A stretch of DNA of 33,956 bases from the NCBI GenBank assembly GCA_020851325.1, contig JADZCY010000347.1, forward strand, positions 1-33,956, given 5' to 3'. This stretch comes from Acidobacteriota bacterium (GTDB lineage Bacteria > Acidobacteriota > Vicinamibacteria > Vicinamibacterales > UBA2999). A program made the translations under genes and the position numbers. A model generated the notes under the pieces. That model was not told where the DNA came from and made no database searches. It saw only the letters and a list, made by a program, of their open reading frames with translations. Below are positions 8,296 to 15,929 of the stretch, piece by piece (position 1 is the stretch's first letter; every line of letters starts with the position of its first letter).

Positions 8296-9051
8296 ATGAA
8301 GACGCTGGTGCTGATCCCGACCTACAACGAGCGCGAGAATCTGCCGCCGCTGGTGGCCGACGTGCTGGCCATTCCCGGTACCGAGGTCATGGTGATCGAC
8401 GATCAGTCGCCGGACGGCACCGGTGCGCTCGCCGACGGTCTGGCGGCGCAGCACCCGGGCCGCGTGCAGGTGATGCACCGCACCGGGCGGCGTGGTCTGG
8501 GCAAATCGTACCTGGACGGCTTCCGCGCCGCCGTCGCCTCCGATGCGGACCTCGTGGTGCAGATGGATGCCGACCGCTCGCACGATCCGCAGTACCTGCC
8601 GGCGATGATCGCGGCGGCGAACGCCGGCGCGGATCTCGTGATCGGCTCGCGCTATCTGAACGGGATCAGCGTCGTCAACTGGCCGCTGCGCCGCATCATC
8701 CTCAGTACCTTCGCCAATACCTACATCCGCTCGGTGACCGGACTCGGCGTCAACGATTGCACCACCGGCTATCGCTGCTGGCGGCGCGAAGCGCTGGCCC
8801 GCCTGCCGCTCGATCGCATCGTCTCGGAAGGGTATTCCTTCGTCGTCGAGGTGACGTTCCTGGCGGCGGCGGTCGGCCTGCGCATCGCCGAGTCGCCGAT
8901 CATCTTCATCGAGCGGCGCGAAGGCGCGTCGAAGCTGTCGTCCGGCATCCTCGTCGAGTCGTTGATCACGCCGTGGCGGCTGGTGCTGCGGCACGGGCGC
9001 AGGTCGGGAGGAGGACCGGCGGCACGCTACAATGCCGGGGCGTCACGATGA
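8296..9051 (+). CDS. Polyprenol-phosphate mannosyltransferase (DPM1-like) GT2
   Basis: A 251-residue soluble GT2 enzyme resembling the catalytic domain of dolichol/polyprenol-phosphate mannose synthases. Motifs are LIPTYNERENLPPLV, VIDDQSPDGTG, GLGKSYLDGF, QMDADRSHDPQYLP, IGSRYLNG, NDCTTGYRCWRREAL and the C-terminal IIFIERREGASKLS. These are the DPM1 family blocks in order. There is no obvious C-terminal membrane domain, as in the short DPM1 class. The last four bases (ATGA) overlap the start of the next gene. Mannose is the usual donor of the family but is not proven here. Confidence 0.9.
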   Translation: MKTLVLIPTYNERENLPPLVADVLAIPGTEVMVIDDQSPDGTGALADGLAAQHPGRVQVMHRTGRRGLGKSYLDGFRAAVASDADLVVQMDADRSHDPQYLPAMIAAANAGADLVIGSRYLNGISVVNWPLRRIILSTFANTYIRSVTGLGVNDCTTGYRCWRREALARLPLDRIVSEGYSFVVEVTFLAAAVGLRIAESPIIFIERREGASKLSSGILVESLITPWRLVLRHGRRSGGGPAARYNAGASR

Positions 9052-9821
9052 AGGTTCCGTCCACGCCCAGCCTGAGCATCTTCTTTCCCGCTTACAACGA
9101 CGCCGGCACCATCGCCAGCCTCGTGATCAGCGCGGTGCAGACGGCGCCGACGCTCACCTCGAACTACGAAGTGCTCGTCATCAACGACGGCAGCCGGGAC
9201 GAGACGCCGCACATCCTCGACGAACTGGCGCGCGTCTATCCCGAACACGTGCGCATCATCCATCACCAGAAGAATCGCGGCTACGGTGGCGCGCTCCGTT
9301 CGGGCTTCGAGCACGCGACGAAAGATCTCGTCTTCTATACCGACGGCGACGCGCAGTACGACCCGGTGGAAATGACGCTGCTCTGGCAGCAGCTCACCGA
9401 CGATGTGGACTGGGTGAACGGCTGGAAGATCGCGCGGTCGGATCCGTTCCACCGGATCATCATCGGTCGCGTGTATCACCACACGGTGAAGCTGCTGTTC
9501 GGCCTGCGCGTGCGCGACGTCGACTGCGACTTCCGGCTGATGCGGCGCCGCATCTTCGATGTCGTGCGGCTCGAGAAGAGCAGCGGCGTGATCTGCCTCG
9601 AGATGATGAAGAAGTTCCAGGACGCCGGCTTCCGCGTCGCGGAAGTGCCGGTGCACCACTATCACCGCACGTATGGCAAGTCGCAGTTCTTCAACTTCCG
9701 CCGCATCTTCCGCACCGGCATCGACGTGATGAAGCTGTGGTGGGCGCTGGTCATCCGTCGCGACCATCTGGCGGCGCAGCGGGCGCGCGCCGCGGCGGCG
9801 CTGCAACAGCGAGCCTCATGA
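9048..9821 (+). CDS. Family 2 glycosyltransferase
   Basis: A 257-residue GT-A protein with SIFFPAYNDAGTIASLV, VINDGSRDETPHIL, RGYGGALRSGFEHA, FYTDGDAQYDPVEM, the catalytic-region VRDVDCDFRLMRRR and a basic C-terminus. It resembles dolichyl-phosphate sugar synthases without a clear transmembrane anchor. It is the third consecutive DPM-like GT2 in the operon. Its ATG overlaps the previous stop (ATGA), and its own stop overlaps the next ATG in the same way. A TACAAT hexamer at 9028-9033 could be an internal promoter, but the overlaps suggest simple read-through. Confidence 0.88.
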   Translation: MKVPSTPSLSIFFPAYNDAGTIASLVISAVQTAPTLTSNYEVLVINDGSRDETPHILDELARVYPEHVRIIHHQKNRGYGGALRSGFEHATKDLVFYTDGDAQYDPVEMTLLWQQLTDDVDWVNGWKIARSDPFHRIIIGRVYHHTVKLLFGLRVRDVDCDFRLMRRRIFDVVRLEKSSGVICLEMMKKFQDAGFRVAEVPVHHYHRTYGKSQFFNFRRIFRTGIDVMKLWWALVIRRDHLAAQRARAAAALQQRAS

Positions 9822-10810
9822 CGACGCACGACTTCTATCGCGGCCGCCGCGTGATGATCACCGGCGGCCTCGGCTTCATCGGCAGCAACCTCGCGCACCG
9901 GCTGACCGATCTTGGCGCCGATGTGCTGCTGGTCGACTCGCTGATTCCCGACTACGGCGGCAACCTGCACAACATCGCCGGCATCGAAGACCGCGTCCGC
10001 GTCAACGTCGCCGACGTGCGTCAGGCCAGCACCATGAACTATCTGGTGCAGGGCCGCGACGTCATCTTCAATCTCGCCGGCCAGGTGAGCCACATCGACA
10101 GCATGCGGGATCCACACACGGACCTCGAGATCAACTGCCGCAGTCAGTTGACGCTGCTCGAGGCGTGCCGCCATTACAACCCGTCGGCCAAGGTCGTCTA
10201 CGCCAGCACGCGGCAGATTTACGGCCGGCCCGATGCGCTGCCGGTCACCGAGCGGCATCTGGTGCGCCCCACTGACGTCAACGGCATCAACAAGGCCGCC
10301 GGCGAGTACTACCATCTCGTCTACAACAACGTCTTCGGCGTGCGCGCCTGCGCGCTGCGGCTCACCAACATCTACGGGCCGCGCCAACTCCTCAAGCACA
10401 ATCGCCAGGGCTTCATCGGCTGGTTCATCCGCCTCGTCCTCGAGGATCAGGAGATTCAGGTGTTCGGCGACGGCTCGCAGATCCGCGACTTCGTCTACGT
10501 CGACGATGCGGCCGAGGCGTTCCTGCTGGCGGGCGCGACCGACGCGGTGAACGGCGAGGTGTTCAACGTCGGCGGCGACGAACACGTCGCGCATCGCGAC
10601 CTCGTGGAACTGCTGGTGCGAACCGCCATGAGCGGGCGCTATCGCTTCGTCGAATGGCCGGCCGAGAAGAAGGTGATCGACATCGGCAGCTTCTATGCCG
10701 ACTCGTCGCTGTTCAAGTCGCGCACCGGCTGGCAGCCGAAGGTTTCGCTGGCCGACGGACTGCGGCGCACGCTCGACTACTACCGTCCGCGGATGGCGCA
10801 CTATGTCTGA
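9818..10810 (+). CDS. NAD-dependent epimerase/dehydratase (extended SDR) lacking the catalytic Tyr
   Basis: A 330-residue extended short-chain dehydrogenase acting on nucleotide sugars. The NAD-binding GGLGFIGSN is at residues 16-24, the substrate-side YASTRQIYG at 128-136 and RLTNIYGPRQ further on. FGDGSQIRDFVYVDDA and the C-terminal KSRTGWQPKVSLADGL are also present. The YxxxK motif normally reads Y-G-x-S-K. Here it is N155-G-I-N-K159, so the Lys is present and the catalytic Tyr is Asn. This may define a subfamily with different chemistry or no redox activity. It sits directly before a sugar aminotransferase and four bases inside the preceding gene. Confidence 0.87.
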   Translation: MTTHDFYRGRRVMITGGLGFIGSNLAHRLTDLGADVLLVDSLIPDYGGNLHNIAGIEDRVRVNVADVRQASTMNYLVQGRDVIFNLAGQVSHIDSMRDPHTDLEINCRSQLTLLEACRHYNPSAKVVYASTRQIYGRPDALPVTERHLVRPTDVNGINKAAGEYYHLVYNNVFGVRACALRLTNIYGPRQLLKHNRQGFIGWFIRLVLEDQEIQVFGDGSQIRDFVYVDDAAEAFLLAGATDAVNGEVFNVGGDEHVAHRDLVELLVRTAMSGRYRFVEWPAEKKVIDIGSFYADSSLFKSRTGWQPKVSLADGLRRTLDYYRPRMAHYV

Positions 10811-11909
10811 CACGCGACACGTCGTCTTCAATGCACTGCGCCCGACCGATGATGCGGAGGCGGTGAAGGCGGCCATTGGCCGCGTGGTCGATTCGGGATG
10901 GTACATCCTCGGCCCCGAAGTCGAAGCGTTCGAAAGCGAGTTCGCCGCGGCGTGCGGCACGGCACACGCCGTCGGTGTCGGCACCGGCACCGATGCCATC
11001 ACGCTGATCGTGCGCGCGCTCGACATCGGTCCCGGCGACGAAGTGATCACGCCGCCGCTCTCGGCGGCGTATTCGGCGCTGGCGGTGATGATGGCCGGCG
11101 CGCGTCCCGTGTTTGCCGACATCGATCCGGAGCGGCTGACGCTCGATCCCGCCGCGGTCGAAGCCGCCATCACGCCGCGCACGCGCGCACTGCTGCCCGT
11201 GCACCTGTATGGACAAGCCGCGGACATGACGCCACTGCTGGCGATTGCGAAGCGGCACAACCTGGCGGTCATCGAAGACGCGGCACAGGCGCATCTGTGC
11301 ACGTCGGAAGGCCGGCCGGTCGGCACGATGGGTGTGGCCGGTGCGTTCAGCTTCTATCCGACGAAGAATCTCGGCGCGCTCGGTGACGGCGGCGCGGTGG
11401 CCACCAACGACGCGGCGCTCGCCACGCGCATCAAGCGGCTGCGCAACGGCGGACAGACGACGCGGTATCGCCACGAGGAAGCGGGCGCGAACAGCCGTCT
11501 CGACGAGCTGCAGGCGGCGATTCTGCGCGCGCGCCTGCCGCGGCTGCCGGCGTGGACGGATCGACGACGAACCATTGCCGCCGCGTACCGAGCGGGAATC
11601 CGGACGCCGGCGCTGCACGTGCCGCGCGAGTTCGACAACGGCCACGTCTATCACCTCTTCCCCATCCGCACGGCCAACCGCGCGGAGGCGCAGGCGCACT
11701 TCACCGCGCACGGCATCGAGACGCTGATTCACTACCCGGTGCCCATTCCACGTCAGCCGGCGCTGGCGGCGACCAACCCGGCGCAGTGTCCCGTGGCGGA
11801 TCGCGTCTGCGATGAAGTGTTGTCGCTGCCGATGTATCCGTCACTCACCGACGCCGACGTGGCGGCGGTGATTGCCGCGGCGTCGGCTCTGCAACCGGTC
11901 GGCCGGTGA
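10803..11909 (+). CDS. DegT/DnrJ/EryC1/StrS-family sugar aminotransferase
   Basis: A 368-residue PLP enzyme that transaminates a keto-sugar nucleotide to an amino sugar. It shows GPEVEAFESEFA, the cofactor phosphate region GVGTGTDAI, VITPPLSAAYSALAV, the ring-stacking aspartate in IEDAAQAH (Asp159) and the internal aldimine lysine in SFYPTKNLGALGDGG (Lys188), followed by NSRLDELQAAIL. All key residues are present. The ATG lies inside the last codons of the epimerase gene (eight-base overlap). With two SDR sugar enzymes it probably makes an unusual amino sugar for the glycan built by the upstream glycosyltransferases. Confidence 0.93.
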   Translation: MSDTRHVVFNALRPTDDAEAVKAAIGRVVDSGWYILGPEVEAFESEFAAACGTAHAVGVGTGTDAITLIVRALDIGPGDEVITPPLSAAYSALAVMMAGARPVFADIDPERLTLDPAAVEAAITPRTRALLPVHLYGQAADMTPLLAIAKRHNLAVIEDAAQAHLCTSEGRPVGTMGVAGAFSFYPTKNLGALGDGGAVATNDAALATRIKRLRNGGQTTRYRHEEAGANSRLDELQAAILRARLPRLPAWTDRRRTIAAAYRAGIRTPALHVPREFDNGHVYHLFPIRTANRAEAQAHFTAHGIETLIHYPVPIPRQPALAATNPAQCPVADRVCDEVLSLPMYPSLTDADVAAVIAAASALQPVGR

Positions 11910-11913
11910 TGCC

Positions 11914-12876
11914 ATGCGTGTCCTGATCACCGGCGGCGCCGGCTTCATCGGATCGCATCTCGCCGAAGCGCTGCTGGCCGACGGACACGAAGTGTTCGTC
12001 ATCGACGACCTGTCGACCGGCTGCATCGACAACATCGCGTCGTTCAAGGATCACGCGCGGTTCCACTACACCATCGCCAGCGTCTTCGACGAGCAAACCG
12101 TCGCCGAACTCGTCGATCGCGCCGCCGTCATCTTCCACCTGGCCGCTGCCGTCGGCGTCAAGCTGATCGTGCAGAAACCGGTGCACACCATCGAGACCAA
12201 CGTGCACGGCACCGAGGTGATCCTGCGGCACGCGGCGAAGAAGAAGAAGCTGGTGTTCATCGCCTCCACCTCCGAGGTGTACGGCAAGAGCACCGACGTG
12301 CCGTTCCGGGAAACCACGGACATCGTGCTCGGTGCGACGACGCGCCACCGCTGGGCCTACGCGTGCAGCAAGGCGCTCGACGAGTTCCTGGCGCTGGCGC
12401 ACTGGAAGGAGCGTCAACTTCCGGTCGTGATCGTCCGATTCTTCAATACGGTGGGACCGCGGCAGACAGGACAGTACGGCATGGTCGTGCCGACGTTCGT
12501 GCGTCAGGCGCTGGCCGGCGAACCGATCACCGTGTTCGGCGATGGGCAGCAATCCCGCAGCTTCACCTACATCGGCGACGTCGTCGGCGCGCTGATGAAG
12601 CTGATGGCGGAGCCGCGCGCGATCGGCGAAGTGTTCAACATCGGCAACACGGAAGAAGTGACGATGCGCGGGCTGGCCGAGCGGGTGAAGGCGATCACCG
12701 GCAGCACCTCGCCAATCGTCACCGTGCCGTATGACGAAGCGTATGAGGCCGGCTTCGAGGACATGCCGCGGCGCGTGCCCGACTTGGCGAAGCTGAACAG
12801 CCTGATCGGCTATGCCCCGGAAGTCGGGCTGGACGAGATCATCCGGCGGGTCGTCGCCAGCCAGCGAGACGTATAA
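11914..12876 (+). CDS. NAD-dependent nucleotide-sugar epimerase/dehydratase (extended SDR)
   Basis: A 320-residue extended SDR with a complete active site: GGAGFIGSH (7-15), IASTSEVYGKS (117-126) and Y149-A-C-S-K153. It continues with RFFNTVGPRQTGQYGMVVP, VFGDGQQSRSFTYIGDV and a C-terminal region ending in GYAPEVGLDEIIRRV. It belongs to the GalE/UDP-glucuronate decarboxylase-like clan, but the exact sugar cannot be read. Its normal YxxxK contrasts with the NGINK of the other SDR two genes upstream. It is the last enzyme of the glycan operon, four bases after the aminotransferase stop. Confidence 0.9.
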   Translation: MRVLITGGAGFIGSHLAEALLADGHEVFVIDDLSTGCIDNIASFKDHARFHYTIASVFDEQTVAELVDRAAVIFHLAAAVGVKLIVQKPVHTIETNVHGTEVILRHAAKKKKLVFIASTSEVYGKSTDVPFRETTDIVLGATTRHRWAYACSKALDEFLALAHWKERQLPVVIVRFFNTVGPRQTGQYGMVVPTFVRQALAGEPITVFGDGQQSRSFTYIGDVVGALMKLMAEPRAIGEVFNIGNTEEVTMRGLAERVKAITGSTSPIVTVPYDEAYEAGFEDMPRRVPDLAKLNSLIGYAPEVGLDEIIRRVVASQRDV

Positions 12877-12896
12877 TTCGTCTGAAGGAAATGGTC

Positions 12897-13772
12897 ATGC
12901 GGATGCTCCCGATCGTTGTCGTCCTCGCGCTCGGGCTGGCTGCCCCCGCCTCGGCCCAGCACCTCGTCCTCCAGTTCAGCGACGGACGCGTGTCCGTCGA
13001 CGCCACCAACGTGCCGCTGCGCACCGTGCTGTCGGAATGGGCACGCCTGGGCAGCACGAAGATGGTCAACGCCGACCGCGTGAGCGGGTCCCCGCTCACC
13101 GTCAAGCTCGAGAACGTCCCCGAAGCCCAGGCGCTCGAGATCATCCTGCGGAACGTCGCCGGCTACATGGTGGCGCCGCGCGCCGTCAGTGCCGCCGCCC
13201 TGTCCCGCTACGACCGCATCGTCCTGATGCCGACGACCACGGCGGCCGCGGCTGGCCCGGCCACGGCCGGTGGGCGGTTCGGCAACGATTCCAACGCGGG
13301 TCTGCAGCGCAACGTCCGTCCAGGATTCGGCGCCAATCAGGCGGGCACGGACGAGGCGCCGCAGCCGCCGCCCGATGGGTCGGACACGGGCGTCAACGAG
13401 CCGCCGTTCGGCTTCCCGCAGAATCCCTTCCAGCAGGTGGGTCAGCCCGGGCCGTTCGGCACGCCGATCCAGCCGGGGGCGGAGTCGCCGGTGGTGCAGT
13501 TCGGTCCCACCGGTGGATCGGCAGTCACGGTGAATCCAACGCCGCAGCAGACGATGCCGGTGCTGCAGTTTCCCGGCATGACGCCGCCGCCGGCCGGTGG
13601 CGTGTTCGGTGGTTTCGGCGCCCCGCCGGTCACGACCGGTGGCTTCGGCACGCCGGTCACCTCCGCGCCGGCCGGAACCGCCGTCCCCGGCATGACCGTC
13701 CCCGTGCCCGGCATGGTCGTCCAGCCCGGGCAGGTGGTGGTGCCGCCGGGTCAGAAACCTCCAGGACAGTAG
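12897..13772 (+). CDS. Secreted protein with STN-like domain and Pro/Gly-rich tail
   Basis: A 291-residue exported protein of unknown function. A Sec signal peptide (1-20, ending APASA) precedes a domain (about 25-95) resembling the short N-terminal (STN) fold of secretins and TonB receptors: DGRVSVDATNVPLRTVLSEW, then PLTVKLENVPEAQALEIIL. From about residue 115 to the end it is low complexity, rich in Pro, Gly, Gln and Phe (repeated PFG, FGG, PGM patterns), and likely disordered. The ATG at 12897 has AAGGAA six bases upstream; an ATG at 12891 is less likely. A TATAAT at 12872-12877 may give it its own promoter. STN homology is by pattern only. Confidence 0.75.
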   Translation: MRMLPIVVVLALGLAAPASAQHLVLQFSDGRVSVDATNVPLRTVLSEWARLGSTKMVNADRVSGSPLTVKLENVPEAQALEIILRNVAGYMVAPRAVSAAALSRYDRIVLMPTTTAAAAGPATAGGRFGNDSNAGLQRNVRPGFGANQAGTDEAPQPPPDGSDTGVNEPPFGFPQNPFQQVGQPGPFGTPIQPGAESPVVQFGPTGGSAVTVNPTPQQTMPVLQFPGMTPPPAGGVFGGFGAPPVTTGGFGTPVTSAPAGTAVPGMTVPVPGMVVQPGQVVVPPGQKPPGQ

Positions 13773-13796
13773 TCGTCGGGAGACCGATGAGTCGAT

Positions 13797-13910
13797 CGGG
13801 AGGCGGGAGGCGGGGGCGATTCGTCGCAGGGACGGCATCTCTCCCGGGACGTCGCGCGAATCGGGGACTGCCCCTTCGCTACCGGGAGCGTCCGGCCTCA
13901 GCTCCGCTCT
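13797..13910 (+). repeat. Compound intergenic repeat, copy A
   Basis: Two to three GGGAGGC units are followed by GGGAC-type motifs at 13829, 13846 and 13864 and a GGGAG at 13884, spaced 17-20 bp. The tail contains GGGAGCGTCCG and CCTCAGCTCCGCTC. The same order of parts recurs at 26653 and 28383. Confidence 0.65.
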
Positions 13911-13919
13911 CTCCTGATT

Positions 13920-14028
13920 CCCTACCGCCACGCCGAAGCGCGCAGCGCGAAGGCGGGCGGTCCTGAAACCCTACCAGCGCGCAGCGCTGGTCCTGGCTTC
14001 CCTACCGACGCGAAGCGGCGGTCCCTTC
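13920..14028. repeat. Three hairpin-type units flanked by CCCTACC and GGTCC
   Basis: Three successive units begin CCCTACC and end GGTCC or GGTCCT, each enclosing a GC-rich inverted repeat. The middle one contains CCAGCGC-GCA-GCGCTGG, a perfect 7-bp stem. They fill the gap between two convergent genes and could serve as bidirectional transcript ends. No T-run follows, so classical intrinsic termination is not claimed. Confidence 0.5.
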
Positions 14029-15066
14029 CTAGTGATCCAACGCTCCGTCGCCCAGCGTGACGTGCCACGCGTCGCCTGACTGATAAAAATCCTTCGGGAC
14101 GTCGACGGCGTTTACCTTCACCGTGACCGCGACGTCCGACTTGACGACGAAGAAGCCGTTCCTTCGCAGGATGCGGCGGAAGTCGGCGTTGGTGGCGTAG
14201 CAGCGGATCTTGTCGGAATCCTCCAGCCGCGCTTCGCGGTCCACCCAGCCGGCCAGCGTGGCGACGGCGTTCTCGTCGCCGGGATCGGCGAGGAAGTCCA
14301 CGATCTGCGTCACGCGCCCCTGCGGCTCGCGCAGGTGACGATAGACGATGTAGCCGGCGATCTCGTGGTCGCGGCGCAGCACGGCCACCTGGTAGCGGAC
14401 GTGCGGCGGCTCCAGGAACTTCCAGTTCAGATACTTCGCGTCGCGCTGGATCGCCAGGTCGAACCGGCCGCGGACGCGCGCCCACAGGCCATCGACATCG
14501 CTTTCGAAGCGGCGCACGGCCTGCATCTCCTCGCGCAACGGCTGCAGCCGACCGACGACGCGAATGATCGGCAGCGTGACGGCGGACACCAGCCGGTTGA
14601 CGGCCACCGGCCAGGTGGGCCGGCGCAGCGCGCGACGCGTGAGCGGCTTCACCAGGCACGGCACGGTCATCGGCTTGGGCCAGCGCATCTCGTGCAGGCG
14701 GGCGTGCGTCGCCTCCGACAGCCCGGAGCCGAGCGCGACGCCGGTGCCGCGGTCCCAGGCGCGCAGCAGGGCGCCGCCGAGGCCCTGACGCTGGCGTTCG
14801 CTGACGACGAGCGGTCCGGCGCTCCATGTGCCGGCCACATCCTGCCCGCGCACGGTGATGCGCACCGGCGCCAGCGGGCAGGCGGCGACTACCGTCGGGC
14901 CTTCGCGCACCACCCAGAACGGTGGCTCGAGCCCCGCCGCCGGATTCCGCCGCGCCCAGTCCCACAGGAAGCGCAGGCGATCGACGGCTTCGTGGCCATA
15001 CGTGCGCCGGTAGAGCAACTCGAGACCGCGCCGGTCATCCGGGGAAAAACGCTGAATGTCCGCCAT
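14029..15066 (-). CDS. GNAT-like acetyltransferase domain protein
   Basis: A 345-residue cytoplasmic protein that looks like a double GNAT fold. The N-terminal half has the acetyl-CoA-binding pattern VSERQRQGLGGALLRAW (about 87-103), a version of the Q/R-x-x-G-x-G/A loop. The C-terminal half contains RDAKYLNWKFLEPPHVRYQV followed by EIAGYIVYR, seen in many GNAT proteins near surface-polysaccharide genes. The substrate is unknown. It is a single gene on the minus strand. A TACAAT (15089-15084) lies 17 bases before the ATG and no ribosome-binding sequence is seen. Convergent with the STN-like gene. Confidence 0.72.
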   Translation of the reverse strand: MADIQRFSPDDRRGLELLYRRTYGHEAVDRLRFLWDWARRNPAAGLEPPFWVVREGPTVVAACPLAPVRITVRGQDVAGTWSAGPLVVSERQRQGLGGALLRAWDRGTGVALGSGLSEATHARLHEMRWPKPMTVPCLVKPLTRRALRRPTWPVAVNRLVSAVTLPIIRVVGRLQPLREEMQAVRRFESDVDGLWARVRGRFDLAIQRDAKYLNWKFLEPPHVRYQVAVLRRDHEIAGYIVYRHLREPQGRVTQIVDFLADPGDENAVATLAGWVDREARLEDSDKIRCYATNADFRRILRRNGFFVVKSDVAVTVKVNAVDVPKDFYQSGDAWHVTLGDGALDH

Positions 15067-15083
15067 CGTCGCAGGAAGGATGC

Positions 15084-15089
15084 ATTGTA
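15084..15089 (-). promoter_or_regulatory. -10 hexamer TACAAT for the GNAT-like gene
   Basis: TACAAT on the minus strand ends 17 bases before the ATG at 15066, implying a leader of roughly 10 bases without a Shine-Dalgarno sequence. No clear -35. Confidence 0.4.
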
Positions 15090-15197
15090 CGATCTGACTC
15101 TCGAGGGCCCGCTTTGGTCACTCGAATGGCGACGGCGCCGCTGCCGGCTGTCGTGACGGTATAACTGAGGGCCAGACGGTCCGTTCGCCTCCCGCTT

Positions 15198-15263
15198 GCC
15201 CTGAGCGAAGTCGAAGGGCCTCCCGTCTCCCGTCTCCCGCCTGGCCTGAGCGCAGTCGAAGGC
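15198..15263. repeat. Two CCTGAGC-GNAGTCGAAGG palindromic repeats with GGGAGRC units between
   Basis: The motif CCTGAGCGAAGTCGAAGG is at 15200-15217 and a variant, CCTGAGCGCAGTCGAAGG, at 15245-15262. Both sit in short inverted flanks (GCCCT/AGGGC in the first). Between them are three GGGAGRC units on the minus strand (about 15221-15241). The CCTTCGAC...GCTCAGG palindrome is a widespread extragenic repeat of many environmental bacteria, from general knowledge. Confidence 0.6.
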
Positions 15264-15270
15264 TTCCTGC

Positions 15271-15276
15271 TACCCT
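15271..15276 (+). promoter_or_regulatory. -10 hexamer TACCCT for the yqeY gene
   Basis: TACCCT ends six bases before the ATG at 15283, the spacing expected of a leaderless transcript. There is no ribosome-binding sequence. No convincing -35, since the upstream DNA is repeat sequence. Confidence 0.4.
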
Positions 15277-15282
15277 ATCTCC

Positions 15283-15732
15283 ATGTCCCTCGAAGCCCGT
15301 TTGAGCACCGAGATCGCCGCCGCCATGAAGGCGCGCGAGACGGTGAAGCTGTCCACCTTCCGCATGCTCAAGACCGCGCTCACCGCGAAGAGCATCGACC
15401 TGAAGCGCCCGCTCGAAGCCGCGGAAGAACTGCAGGTCGTCGCCACGCTGGTCAAGCAGCGGCGCGACTCCATCCAGCAGTTCACGGCCGGCAACCGCAT
15501 CGACCTCGCCGACAAGGAACAGGCGGAGATTGCCGTGCTCGAAACGCTGCTGCCGCCGCCCGCCACGGCCGAGGAGATCACGGCCGCGGTTGGCACCGCC
15601 ATTGCCGAAACCGGCGCCACCAGTCCGAAGGACACGGGCAAGGTGATGAAGGCCGTGATGGCCGCGCTGGCCGGCAAGTCGGTGGATGGCCGGAAGGTGA
15701 ACGAGGCGGTCAAGTCACGACTCGTCACGTAA
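15283..15732 (+). CDS. yqeY: GatB/YqeY domain protein
   Basis: A 149-residue cytoplasmic helical protein of the YqeY family, which shares its fold with the tRNA-binding tail of the amidotransferase subunit GatB. Its role in bacteria is not firmly established. Recognisable blocks are LSTEIAAAMKARETVKLSTFRML at the start, VATLVKQRRDSIQQF, EIAVLETLLPPPATAEEI and the C-terminal GATSPKDTGKVMKAVMAAL...GKSVDGRKVNEAVK. This is the full usual length with no GatB catalytic domain. It stands alone between repeats and a terminator. Confidence 0.94.
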   Translation: MSLEARLSTEIAAAMKARETVKLSTFRMLKTALTAKSIDLKRPLEAAEELQVVATLVKQRRDSIQQFTAGNRIDLADKEQAEIAVLETLLPPPATAEEITAAVGTAIAETGATSPKDTGKVMKAVMAALAGKSVDGRKVNEAVKSRLVT

Positions 15733-15816
15733 GCTTTACGCCCCGAGACGAACCATTTTCCGAAGTGCGTCGTCTACACTTGATGAAGGCCTAGTCAGCC
15801 TCTCACCATCCTCCTC

Positions 15817-15853
15817 GAGGCCCTTGCCCGACGCGGCAAGGGCCTCCTTTTTT
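15817..15853 (+). terminator. Strong Rho-independent terminator
   Basis: A perfect 12-bp stem GAGGCCCTTGCC / GGCAAGGGCCTC (15817-15828 and 15835-15846) has a six-base loop (CGACGC). It is followed by C and six T residues. It ends transcription from yqeY, or from a small RNA starting upstream, 77 bases before murJ. Confidence 0.9.
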
Positions 15854-15910
15854 GTGCGGTGATCCACCGGCAGGGCGGCGGCGCAAACGGGGGCGGCGCG
15901 GACCGCGTGC

Positions 15911-15916
15911 TACGCT
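15911..15916 (+). promoter_or_regulatory. -10 hexamer TACGCT for murJ
   Basis: TACGCT ends 13 bases before the murJ ATG at 15930. There is no ribosome-binding sequence and no clear -35. It lies just downstream of the terminator, where a new promoter is needed. Confidence 0.4.
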
Positions 15917-15929
15917 GTCGGGTCACCTC

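Noticed and set aside
9028..9033. TACAAT as an internal promoter of the third GT2 gene
   Set aside because: It lies inside the previous coding region, and the ATGA overlap already explains expression. Left out of the leaderless list.
13920..14028. Bidirectional Rho-independent terminator
   Set aside because: Good hairpins but no T-runs on either strand, so only a repeat is reported.
15852..15929. N-terminal extension of murJ
   Set aside because: Arg/Gly-rich leader spanning terminator-proximal DNA and the -10 element. Family similarity starts at the ATG at 15930.
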